Shown here: positions 9,060-16,527 of the stretch, piece by piece
Position numbering within the stretch: position 1 is the first letter of the stretch
How the letters are laid out: each line of letters opens with the position of its first letter
From: DASXMR01 sp036495525
GTDB taxonomy: Bacteria > Actinomycetota > Actinomycetes > Streptosporangiales > Streptosporangiaceae
Length of the DNA: 64,000 nucleotides
Assembly (NCBI GenBank): GCA_036495525.1
Contig: DASXMR010000057.1
Coordinates: forward strand, 31,336-95,335
Reading direction: 5' to 3'
Notes under the pieces: model-generated
Told to the model about the DNA's origin: nothing
The model's database searches: none
Seen by the model: only the letters and a program-made list of their open reading frames with translations
Made by a program: the position numbers and the translations under genes

Positions 9060-9788
9060 GTGATGGGGGTGCCCGACTCGCCTGGCCAGTCTCCTGGCAG
9101 GAGCGCTGTGCCTGTCGGTGCGCGCCAGTCAGCTCCGCCCGGCCTGCCGACCGCTGCGGGCGAGCCTGCCGCGCGGGATGAGCCTGCCAGCCAGGGCCTG
9201 GCGGCTGGCGACCCGGTGGACATCATCGCCGAGCTGTTCGCCAGCGAGGGCGCGGCCGAGTACTTCGGCGAGCCGGTGACCCAGGCCGCGCACATGCTGC
9301 AGGCGGCGACGCTGGCCGAGCGAGATGGTGCCGACGACGCGCTGATCGCCGCTGCCCTGCTGCACGACGTGGGTCACTTCACCGGCGCGCTGACCGGGCG
9401 GGACCTGATGGCGGGTACCGACGACCGGCACAGCGAGACCGGCGCCGCCTGGCTGGCACAGTGGTTCGGCGAGGCCGTGACCGAGCCGGTGCGGCTGCAC
9501 GTGGACGCCAAGCGCTACCTGTGCGCTGCCGTGCCGAACTACGGGGCGGCGCTTTCGCAGGCATCGGAGTACACGCTGGCCGTGCAAGGCGGGCCGATGC
9601 GCGGCGCCGAGCTCGAGGCCTTCGAGGCGAACCCGTACGCCGCCGCCGCCTGCCGGGTCAGGCGCTGGGATGACGCGGCCAAGGACCCGCGGGCGGCGGT
9701 GCCCGGCTTCGGTCACTTCGCGCCGCTGCTGCGGCGGCTGGCCAGGCAGTCGGCGCTGCGGACGAGGCGGCGGGAGCACCCGGCCTGA
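9060..9788 (+). CDS. HD-domain diiron oxygenase, PhnZ-like
   Basis: The 242-residue protein belongs to the phosphonate-associated HDIG family. The residues of a PhnZ-type mixed-valent diiron site are visible: Y68 and E71 (active-site lid), H78, H102-D103 and H106 (HDVGH), H124, H147, K151 (LHVDAKRYL) and D204 (RRWDD). Their spacing agrees almost exactly with what I recall for PhnZ, which oxidatively cleaves the C-P bond of 2-amino-1-hydroxyethylphosphonate. Myo-inositol oxygenase has the same fold. About 45 Pro/Ala/Gly-rich residues precede the domain. No phosphonate transporter or PhnY-like hydroxylase is nearby, so the substrate is open. Start: GTG 9060 or ATG 9063. Confidence 0.8.
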   Translation: MMGVPDSPGQSPGRSAVPVGARQSAPPGLPTAAGEPAARDEPASQGLAAGDPVDIIAELFASEGAAEYFGEPVTQAAHMLQAATLAERDGADDALIAAALLHDVGHFTGALTGRDLMAGTDDRHSETGAAWLAQWFGEAVTEPVRLHVDAKRYLCAAVPNYGAALSQASEYTLAVQGGPMRGAELEAFEANPYAAAACRVRRWDDAAKDPRAAVPGFGHFAPLLRRLARQSALRTRRREHPA

Positions 9789-9949
9789 GCTCGCCGGCCT
9801 GCGAAGGCCGGGCGCGCTCACCGTCAGGGCACGGCCGGGATCGCCGCGCTGCCGCCGCCATGGTAGGCACGACGGGTGAGGACAAAGTCAGCCAGTGGTG
9901 CGGACCGGGCGTGCCTGTTGCGCGGCGGCGCCGGTCGGCCGGACCTGCC

Positions 9950-10372
9950 GTGAGCCTGGAGGTCACGGTCCGCGGCGTGGTCATCCCGGCCGAGGAACTG
10001 ACCTGGCGGTTTTCTCGCTCGCCTGGCCCTGGCGGGCAGTCGGTCAACACGACCGACAGCCGGGTGGAGCTGTCCTACGACCTGGCTGGCTCTGCCGCGC
10101 TGCCGCCGCTGCTCAAGGAGCGGGCGCTGGCGGCGCTGGCCGGCCGGCTGACTGCCGGGGTCATCACCGTCACCGCCGCCGAGCAGCGCTCCCAGCTGCG
10201 CAATCGGGAGGCGGCGGCTGAGCGGCTGTCGGCGCTGCTCACCGACGCGACAGCGGCGCCGCCGCCGGCTCGCCGGCCGACCAGGCCAAGCCGGGCGGCC
10301 AGGGAGCGGCGGCTGGCCGAGAAGCAGCGGAGGTCACAGACCAAGCGGCTGCGCCGCAGTACCGATGACTGA
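9950..10372 (+). CDS. arfB: ArfB-like peptidyl-tRNA hydrolase (ribosome rescue)
   Basis: The GGQ signature of class-I release factors is present in SPGPGGQSVNTTDSRVEL near residue 27. A short RF1-like catalytic domain and a basic C-terminal tail (ERRLAEKQRRSQTKRLRR) follow. In ArfB/YaeJ this tail enters the empty mRNA channel of stalled ribosomes, while GGQ hydrolyses the peptidyl-tRNA. GTG 9950 gives a 140-residue protein, the usual ArfB length. An in-frame ATG at 9860 would add 30 unconserved, Arg-rich residues. It converges on the serine-hydrolase gene, with 18 nt between the stops. Confidence 0.9.
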   Translation: MSLEVTVRGVVIPAEELTWRFSRSPGPGGQSVNTTDSRVELSYDLAGSAALPPLLKERALAALAGRLTAGVITVTAAEQRSQLRNREAAAERLSALLTDATAAPPPARRPTRPSRAARERRLAEKQRRSQTKRLRRSTDD

Positions 10373-10390
10373 CCGTGACAGCCAGCGGGG

Positions 10391-11539
10391 TCACAGGCAG
10401 CTGTAGGCAGCGTCGATCAGCGCCCGGTTGCGCGGGTTCTGCCAGCGCGGCCCCATCTGGCTGGTGACGTATCCGATCGCCAGCCCGGCTTCCGGGTCGC
10501 ACAGGCCGACCGATCCGCCGGCCCCGAAATGACCAAAGGACCCAGGGCCGCGGCCGAGCGGCCGTTCGGAGTGCGTCAGCTGAAAGCCGAGCCCGAACCT
10601 GGTCGGCCGCCGCAGCACCAGGTCAGGTCCGTACACCTGCTGCCGGGTCGCCTCGCTGAGCGCGCTGGCGGCTATCACGCGGACGCCCCGCGCCGAGCCG
10701 CCAGCCGCGAGCGCGGCGTAGACCCTGGCCACCCCGGCCGCCGTGGCGTGCGCGTTGGCCGACGGTACCTCGCCCGCGCGCCACGCCGCGGTGTTGATCA
10801 CGCCGGCGCCGGACAGCTCGGGCGGGTTCGCGTAGGCGTGCCTGATCATCAGCAGGTCATCAGAAGAACCAGGAGGAACGAGGTCCTCGGCCGGCTGTGG
10901 CCAGCAGAAGTCGGCGATCCTGGCGTGCTCGGCAGCCGCCACCCCGATATGCACGTCGGCACCGAGCGGGCCGGTGATCCGCTGCCGCAGCGCGGCACCG
11001 GCGGACAGCCCCGTTACTCGCCGGATCACCTCGCCGGTCAGGAAGCCGAAGCTGTTCACGTGATAGCCATGCTGCTCACCGGGCCGCCACCACGGCCGCT
11101 CAGCAGCCAGCGCTTCGGTCATGACGCGCCAGTCCAGGGCGCTGCCCGCGGGCAGCGGCGCGCGGAGGGCCGGCAAGCCGGCCTGATGGCTCAGCAGCTG
11201 GCGGATCGTCACGGCGTCCTTGCCCTCGGCGGCGAACTCCGGCCAGTGGCGTGCGACCGGCGCATCGGTGTCGATCAGCGCGTCCCCGGTGAGCGCGGCC
11301 ACGCACGCCGCGAGCAAGCCCTTGCCCACCGAGAACACGTTGACCAGCGTGTCCTGCTGCCAGGGCCGGTGCCTCCCGGCGTCAGCCCACCCGCCCCACA
11401 ACTCGGCGACCTCGGCGTCGCCTGCCCAGATGCACAGCCCTGCGCCGGTCTCGCCGAGATCGGCGAAGTTGGCCGCGAAAGCGTCGCCGACGGCCGCAAA
11501 GCGCCGATCGCACCACCCGCCAGCTGGCCATTCCGGCAT
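10391..11539 (-). CDS. Serine hydrolase of the beta-lactamase / EstB family
   Basis: The 382-residue protein has the class-C beta-lactamase-like layout: nucleophile motif S70-V-G-K73, Tyr motif at YHVN (159-162) and a C-terminal FGHFGAGGSVG block in place of KTG. There is no signal peptide, so it is probably cytoplasmic. Members are esterases, D-amino-acid peptidases or lactonases more often than true beta-lactamases, and the substrate cannot be read from sequence. The gene is divergent from the GH9 cellulase gene, with 95 nt between the starts. Confidence 0.88.
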   Translation of the reverse strand: MPEWPAGGWCDRRFAAVGDAFAANFADLGETGAGLCIWAGDAEVAELWGGWADAGRHRPWQQDTLVNVFSVGKGLLAACVAALTGDALIDTDAPVARHWPEFAAEGKDAVTIRQLLSHQAGLPALRAPLPAGSALDWRVMTEALAAERPWWRPGEQHGYHVNSFGFLTGEVIRRVTGLSAGAALRQRITGPLGADVHIGVAAAEHARIADFCWPQPAEDLVPPGSSDDLLMIRHAYANPPELSGAGVINTAAWRAGEVPSANAHATAAGVARVYAALAAGGSARGVRVIAASALSEATRQQVYGPDLVLRRPTRFGLGFQLTHSERPLGRGPGSFGHFGAGGSVGLCDPEAGLAIGYVTSQMGPRWQNPRNRALIDAAYSCL

Positions 11540-11634
11540 GCTGCCTGCTCCGCCCCTGACGCTTACCGCACCTGTGCTCAGGCCGTCAACGGCAGCCTAT
11601 TGTGACCCGGGCAGGCCGGACTTAGCCTGAGCCG

Positions 11635-13755
11635 ATGAGGGCTCTCCGCCCGGCCGGCCTGCGCGGCCGGCCCCGTGTCGCCAGCGGGGGCATCACCGTG
11701 GCGGTGGCCAGCCTGGTGCTCGCCGCGTGCAGCGGATCCGGTCACTCCGCCGGGCACCCGGCCAGCCGGATCTCTGCCACGCTCACCGCCGCCGCCGCCG
11801 CCGTCTGCGACCAGCCGCAGCAATCAAGCACTCCGGCAGCGCCGCACTCGCCTGGCGCGGCCGGGCCGGCCGCGGTGATCCGGGTCGACCAGGTGGGCTA
11901 CCCTGCCACGGCGCCGAAACTCGGCGAGATCATGACCTCGGCAGCTATGCCGGGCGGGGTCGGCTGGGTGCTGGTGCGGGCCGGCCAGGCCGGCGGCAAG
12001 TGCGCCGTCGTGGCGTCGGGTACCGCGCGGCAGGATCTCGGCTCGTGGAGCAAGCGGTACGGCTGGGTGTGGGCGGTCAGCTTCAGCGGGGTCAGGCAGA
12101 GTGGCAGCTACCGGCTTGGGCTGGCCAGCGACCCGTCGGTGACCTCGCCGTGGTTCCCGGTCGGCCCTGCGGCGCAGGTCTACGCCAGGCCGCTGGCCAA
12201 CGCGCTGTCCTTCTACCAGAACGAGCGCGACGGGCCCGACTTCATCCGCTCGCCGCTGCGCTCCGCTCCTGGCGATCTGTCCGATGAGAACGCGATGACC
12301 TACCGGACGCCGCCGGTGAACGGCGACGGTGACTTCAAGGGCAGCCTGGCCAAGTACGCCACCAGGGTGCGGATCAACGCATCGGGCGGCTGGTTCGACG
12401 CCGGTGATTACCTGCATTTCGTGGACACCACCAGCTACACCGAGGCGGTCCTGCTGCAGGGAATCGCCTCGTTCCCCGGCCAGATGGGCAGCTCCGGGCA
12501 GGTCAGCTTCACTAGCGAGGCGAAGTTCGGGCTCGACTTCCTGCTCCGGATGTGGAACGAGCGGACCAGGACGCTCTACTACCAGGTCGGCACCGGCGAG
12601 GCGAACGACCGCTATTTCGGCGATCACGACATCTGGCGGCTGCCGCAGGCCGACGACCACTACATGGGCGCCAATCCGCGCTATCAGTACATCAGGCACC
12701 CGCCGGTCTTCCGGGCCGGGAAGCCGGGCTCGCCGATCAGCCCGAACCTGGCCGGCCGGCTGGCCGCCGACTTCGCGCTCTGCTATCGGGTCTTCCGCAC
12801 TGCTGATCCTGGCTATGCCAGCCGGTGCCTGCAGTCCGCCGAGACCGTCTACGGGCTCGCTGGCACGCACTGGAAGGGCAGGCTGCTGACCGTCATACCG
12901 TTCGACTTCTACGGCGAGACGACGTGGCGGGACGACATGATGCTCGGGGCGACCGAGCTGGCGCTGTCGCTGCGGTCGGCCGGCAGCCAGACCGCCCTGC
13001 CGCGCTCGCTGCCAGTCCGGTCAGCGACGACTTACCTGCGCGACGCCGCCACCTGGGCCGGCCAGTGGGTGACTGGCGGCAGCGCGACATCCGACACGCT
13101 GAACCTGTACAACGTCAGCGCCCTGGCCGACTACGAGCTGTACCTCGCGCTGGGCGCCGATCCGCCATCCGGGCTGGCCGTCACCAGGCGGCAGCTGCTC
13201 GGCAACCTGCTCGCGCAGATCAGCAAGGCCAGGGCGATCGGGGCGAAGGACCCGTTCGGCTTCGGGTTCGCCTGGGACCAGTGGGACACCACGACGCACG
13301 GCGCCGGGCTGTCGGTGATGGCGAACGAGTACGACGCCCTGACTGGCCGGCCGGTCTTCGCCGCTCTCGCCGAGCGGTGGCTGGATGACATCCTGGGCGC
13401 CAACGCCTGGGGGGTTTCGCTGATCGTCGGCGACGGCGCGGTCTTCCCGGACTGCATGCAGCACCAGATCGCCAACCTGGTCGGCTCCGCGGACGGGAAG
13501 CCCCCGGTGCTGGCCGGCGCCGCGGTCGAGGGCCCGAATTCGTTCGCCGCGACCGGCACGGTGCCGAGCATGCGCCGCTGCGTGGCCAACGGTCCAGGCA
13601 ACGTCCCTTACAAGGCCTTCAGCGGCCACCACGCGCTGTTCGCGGACAACGTGCAGTCGTACTCGACCGTCGAGCCGGCCATCGACCTGACCGCGCTCAC
13701 GCCGCTGGCCTTCGCCTGGCAGGAGGCCGGGACAGCCAGCGCGCCGCGGCCGTAG
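11635..13755 (+). CDS. Secreted glycoside hydrolase family 9 (cellulase) lipoprotein
   Basis: The 706-residue protein starts with a lipoprotein signal ending in the lipobox LAAC and a Ser/Gly/His-rich linker. A CelD-type N-terminal Ig-like domain follows, opening with IRVDQVGYP, then the GH9 (alpha/alpha)6 catalytic domain. The catalytic Asp pair lies in WFDAGDYLHF (D255, D258) and the C-terminal acid in QSYSTVEPAIDLTA (E680). GH9 enzymes are inverting endo- or exo-beta-1,4-glucanases. I see no carbohydrate-binding module, so surface anchoring by the lipid is probably how it works. A likely promoter lies in the 95-nt divergent gap. Confidence 0.9.
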   Translation: MRALRPAGLRGRPRVASGGITVAVASLVLAACSGSGHSAGHPASRISATLTAAAAAVCDQPQQSSTPAAPHSPGAAGPAAVIRVDQVGYPATAPKLGEIMTSAAMPGGVGWVLVRAGQAGGKCAVVASGTARQDLGSWSKRYGWVWAVSFSGVRQSGSYRLGLASDPSVTSPWFPVGPAAQVYARPLANALSFYQNERDGPDFIRSPLRSAPGDLSDENAMTYRTPPVNGDGDFKGSLAKYATRVRINASGGWFDAGDYLHFVDTTSYTEAVLLQGIASFPGQMGSSGQVSFTSEAKFGLDFLLRMWNERTRTLYYQVGTGEANDRYFGDHDIWRLPQADDHYMGANPRYQYIRHPPVFRAGKPGSPISPNLAGRLAADFALCYRVFRTADPGYASRCLQSAETVYGLAGTHWKGRLLTVIPFDFYGETTWRDDMMLGATELALSLRSAGSQTALPRSLPVRSATTYLRDAATWAGQWVTGGSATSDTLNLYNVSALADYELYLALGADPPSGLAVTRRQLLGNLLAQISKARAIGAKDPFGFGFAWDQWDTTTHGAGLSVMANEYDALTGRPVFAALAERWLDDILGANAWGVSLIVGDGAVFPDCMQHQIANLVGSADGKPPVLAGAAVEGPNSFAATGTVPSMRRCVANGPGNVPYKAFSGHHALFADNVQSYSTVEPAIDLTALTPLAFAWQEAGTASAPRP

Positions 13756-14095
13756 TTCACCAGCCATAGTCCGGGCCGCTGTCGTGCCGTGCGGGCATCG
13801 GCCCAAGCGGCCGTTTTTCGCAGTTGTTGCGCATCGTCTCTGACCTGCGGCTCTGTGCCTTCGTTATGCAACTGTTATTTGCTACTAAATTTTGCAGCCC
13901 CACCCTTACTGCTAGCGTCCGCCTTGTATGTCACGACGACGATGGCGCTATCGGCCGGCCCGACCGGCGCCGGGTTCTGTTCACCGCGGCCGCAGCGCCG
14001 CCCTCAAGGATGAGGCGAGGAATGCAGGCACACAGGGCCGGGAAATTGCATGCGGGGCCACTACCCGTAGTGAGGACGTATGAAGGAGGCAGTTC
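13756..14095. other. 340-nt intergenic region holding the S53 protease promoter
   Basis: There is no gene. The centre (13860-13900) is strikingly AT-rich for this genome and carries the promoter element annotated separately. A leader of roughly 170 nt separates it from the S53 peptidase start, where GAAGGAGG serves as ribosome-binding site. Confidence 0.6.
13870..13921 (+). promoter_or_regulatory. Promoter element shared with the downstream subtilase gene (copy 1)
   Basis: AACTGTTAT at 13870-13878 is followed, exactly 40 nt start-to-start from ACTGTTAT, by GCTAGCGTCC at 13911-13920. The second block contains an extended -10 (TGCTAGCGT). A weak -35 candidate (TTTGCA, 13891) lies 16 nt upstream of it. 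The same two blocks at the same spacing occur at 16420-16471 in front of the S8 protease gene. Confidence 0.6.
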
Positions 14096-16180
14096 ATGAA
14101 AGCTAGCCGATGGTGGGCCCTCGCCGGGTCCACAGGGCTGGTGGTCTCCATGGCGGCCGCGGTCACGCCGGCCGCGATGGCGGCGACGTCACCCGGCCGG
14201 GTGACGCTCAAGGCCACGGCGGTGCCCGCCAGGGCGCTGTCGAAGCCGGCCGGCACGGTGGCGAAGACCAGCCGGGTCAGCTTCGACCTGACGCTGGCGC
14301 TGCGCAATGTCGGCGGCATGAAGGCGTTCATCAGGCAGGTCTCTACCCCTGGCACGAAGAGCTTCCATCACTACCTGACACTTGCCCAGGCCGAGGCGCG
14401 GTACGGCCCGACCAGCGCTTCGATCAGCAAGGCTGAGGCTTGGCTGCGCGGCCAGGGCTTCAAGGTCACCGGCCTGCCGAAGACCAAGCTGTACGTGTCG
14501 GCCAGCGGCTCAGCTGCGCAGGTCGAGAAGGCCTTCGGGGTCAAGCTCGGCATGTACATGGTCCACGGCGCGAAGCTGCGCGAAGCCGCGAGCCCGCTCA
14601 GCGTTCCCGCCTCCCTGGGCAGCGCGGTGTCCGGCGTGGTCGGCGTCAACCAGTTCACCGACACGACCGACCTCGCGCTGAAGGGCGCCACGGCAGCAGC
14701 GACCAAGCCGGCCGAGGCCGAGCCGCCGCCGCCGGCCGGATTCCTCAACCCGCAGCCGTGCTCCGCGTTCTGGGGCCAGAAGAAGGACAAGGTGGACTCG
14801 CCGTCGCTGTACGCGCCGTTCACCTCGCCGCAGGCATATGACATCTGCGGTTACACGCCGACCCAGCTGCGCGGCGGTTACAAGCTGAACTCGATGGTGA
14901 ACAACGGCACCGACGGTGCCGGCGTTGCGATCGGCATCGTGGACGCTTACGACTCGCCGACCCTCCTGTCGGACGCGCAGCAGTACTCCACCCTGAACGA
15001 CCCGAACCACCCGCTGGCGACCGCCCAGCTGGTCAACTTCGCACCGGCGACGACGTCCAACTTCGCCGCGTGTGGTGCCAGCGGCTGGTTTGACGAGCAG
15101 TCGCTGGACGTCGAGTCCGAGCACGCCATGGCGCCCGGCGCGACCATCGGCTACTTCGGCGCGGCGAGCTGCTTCGACGCCGACCTGCTCGCGGCTGAGA
15201 ACGAGGCCATCGGCAGCGGCGTGTCCGTGGTGAGCAACTCGTGGGGCAGCCCGCTCGGCGAGCTGTTCGAGTCCCAGGCTGACCGGACCGCGTTCGACGA
15301 CACCTTCATGATCGCCGACACGACCGGCGTCAGCGTGCTGTTCTCCAGCGGCGACGACGGCGACAACTTCGCCGACTTCGGCATCACAGGTCCTGACTAC
15401 CCGGCCATCAGCCCGTTCGTCACCGCCGTCGGCGGCACGACGCTCGAGGTGAACAAGAACAACGGCCGCAAGGCTGAGTTCGGCTGGTCCACGGGCAAGC
15501 AGACGATGTGCGCAGGCGTCGCCACGACCAACTGCGGCTCCGCGACCACCCCGACCGTTCCGCTCGCGTGGAATGCCGGCGGTGGCGGCGGCACGAGCTT
15601 CTCCTACCTGCAGCCGTTCTACCAGGCCGGGATCGTGCCGAACGCGCTCGCGCTGAAGAACAGGGCACTGTTCGGCAACCAGCTGCTTCGGGTTATCCCG
15701 GACATCTCGCTGGACGCGGACGCGCAGAGCGGCTTCCTCATCGGGCTGACCCAGACCTTCCCTGGCGGCGTCGTCAAGTACGCGCAGTTCAAGGAAGGCG
15801 GCACCAGCCTGGCGTCGCCGTCGCTGGCTGGCATCCTCGCCGATGCCGACCAGGCAGCCGGCCAGTCGCTCGGCTTCGTCAACCCGGTGCTGTACAAGGA
15901 CTCGGTGCAGACCCCGGCCGCGTTCAACGACATCATGCCGCCGGCGAACCCGAACGCCACCTCGGTGGTCCGGGTCGACTTCACGAATACGGTCGACGCG
16001 TCGGCCGGATTCTCGGTCAGCCTGCGGCAGATCGACTACGAAGGTCCTGAGGTGAACTGCGACTCGACGGGGAACTGCGAGACCCGCAACGTCACCCTGA
16101 ACGCCGCGAAGGGCTTCGACAGCCTGACCGGCCTCGGGACGCCGGGCGCGAAGTTCGTGCAGTCCCTGTCGAAGTTCTGA
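14096..16180 (+). CDS. Secreted S53 peptidase (sedolisin/kumamolisin-like)
   Basis: The 694-residue secreted protein begins with a basic signal peptide (KASRWWALAGSTGLVVSMAA). A pro-kumamolisin activation domain follows (about residues 55-195), then the S53 catalytic domain. The sedolisin triad is recognisable as E334-x3-D338 (DEQSLDVESEHA) and S571 in GGTSLASPSLAG, with the oxyanion Asp in SSGDDGDN. The Ca-binding end of the fold is suggested by GFDSLTGLGTPG. Such enzymes are acid-active endopeptidases processed on secretion (known for the family). ATG 14096 follows GAAGGAGG. Two strong hairpins close the transcription unit. Confidence 0.93.
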   Translation: MKASRWWALAGSTGLVVSMAAAVTPAAMAATSPGRVTLKATAVPARALSKPAGTVAKTSRVSFDLTLALRNVGGMKAFIRQVSTPGTKSFHHYLTLAQAEARYGPTSASISKAEAWLRGQGFKVTGLPKTKLYVSASGSAAQVEKAFGVKLGMYMVHGAKLREAASPLSVPASLGSAVSGVVGVNQFTDTTDLALKGATAAATKPAEAEPPPPAGFLNPQPCSAFWGQKKDKVDSPSLYAPFTSPQAYDICGYTPTQLRGGYKLNSMVNNGTDGAGVAIGIVDAYDSPTLLSDAQQYSTLNDPNHPLATAQLVNFAPATTSNFAACGASGWFDEQSLDVESEHAMAPGATIGYFGAASCFDADLLAAENEAIGSGVSVVSNSWGSPLGELFESQADRTAFDDTFMIADTTGVSVLFSSGDDGDNFADFGITGPDYPAISPFVTAVGGTTLEVNKNNGRKAEFGWSTGKQTMCAGVATTNCGSATTPTVPLAWNAGGGGGTSFSYLQPFYQAGIVPNALALKNRALFGNQLLRVIPDISLDADAQSGFLIGLTQTFPGGVVKYAQFKEGGTSLASPSLAGILADADQAAGQSLGFVNPVLYKDSVQTPAAFNDIMPPANPNATSVVRVDFTNTVDASAGFSVSLRQIDYEGPEVNCDSTGNCETRNVTLNAAKGFDSLTGLGTPGAKFVQSLSKF

Positions 16181-16190
16181 TCCATCGCCT

Positions 16191-16220
16191 GCTGCGGGCC
16201 GGTTACGGCCGGCCCGCAGC
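16191..16220 (+). terminator. Strong hairpin after the S53 protease gene (first of two)
   Basis: GCTGCGGGCCGG (16191-16202) and CCGGCCCGCAGC (16209-16220) form a perfect 12-bp stem with a 6-nt loop, beginning 10 nt after the stop codon. Confidence 0.75.
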
Positions 16221-16241
16221 CGGATAACACTCTCTCGGCTG

Positions 16242-16275
16242 CCGCCGGGCGGTCCATCACCGGACCGCCCGGCGG
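16242..16275 (+). terminator. Second strong hairpin after the S53 protease gene
   Basis: CCGCCGGGCGGTCC (16242-16255) and GGACCGCCCGGCGG (16262-16275) form a perfect 14-bp stem with a 6-nt loop. With the hairpin at 16191 it makes a tandem terminator that insulates the following protease gene. The rest of 16181-16527 holds no gene, only this pair and the downstream promoter. Confidence 0.7.
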
Positions 16276-16419
16276 TCGCATTTCCCGGCCAGCAGCCTGG
16301 CATTCCCGGTTACCCGGCCTGCTTTTGCATCCAGCTCCGACTGGCCGCAGGCCGACCATGACGGCTGACAGTCTGGGCTGTTGTAGATGCCATTGACCGG
16401 TTCGAAAGTTCCGTTCCCT

Positions 16420-16471
16420 AACTGTTATGACGCAGGCAATTCTGCCGATCCGGCGTCTCTGCTAGCGTCCG
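16420..16471 (+). promoter_or_regulatory. Promoter element shared with the upstream sedolisin gene (copy 2)
   Basis: AACTGTTAT begins at 16420 and GCTAGCGTCC at 16461, again 40 nt from ACTGTTAT, with the extended -10 TGCTAGCGT at 16460-16468. Predicted transcription starts near 16475, about 50 nt before the ATG at 16528. The long in-frame extension back to 16387 would therefore be untranscribed. Confidence 0.6.
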
Positions 16472-16527
16472 GCTGGGGCTCGTTGGGCGCGGCCGGCTCG
16501 TGGCCGCCAATAAGACCAAGGAACGTT

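Noticed and set aside
10391..11539. Antibiotic-resistance beta-lactamase
   Set aside because: It lacks a signal peptide and the KTG motif. The esterase/peptidase branch of the fold is more likely.
14510..16303. 597-residue open frame antisense to the S53 protease gene
   Set aside because: It lies opposite a protein with all sedolisin motifs. Its translation is Arg/Gly/Val-rich without domains, a usual artefact of high GC.
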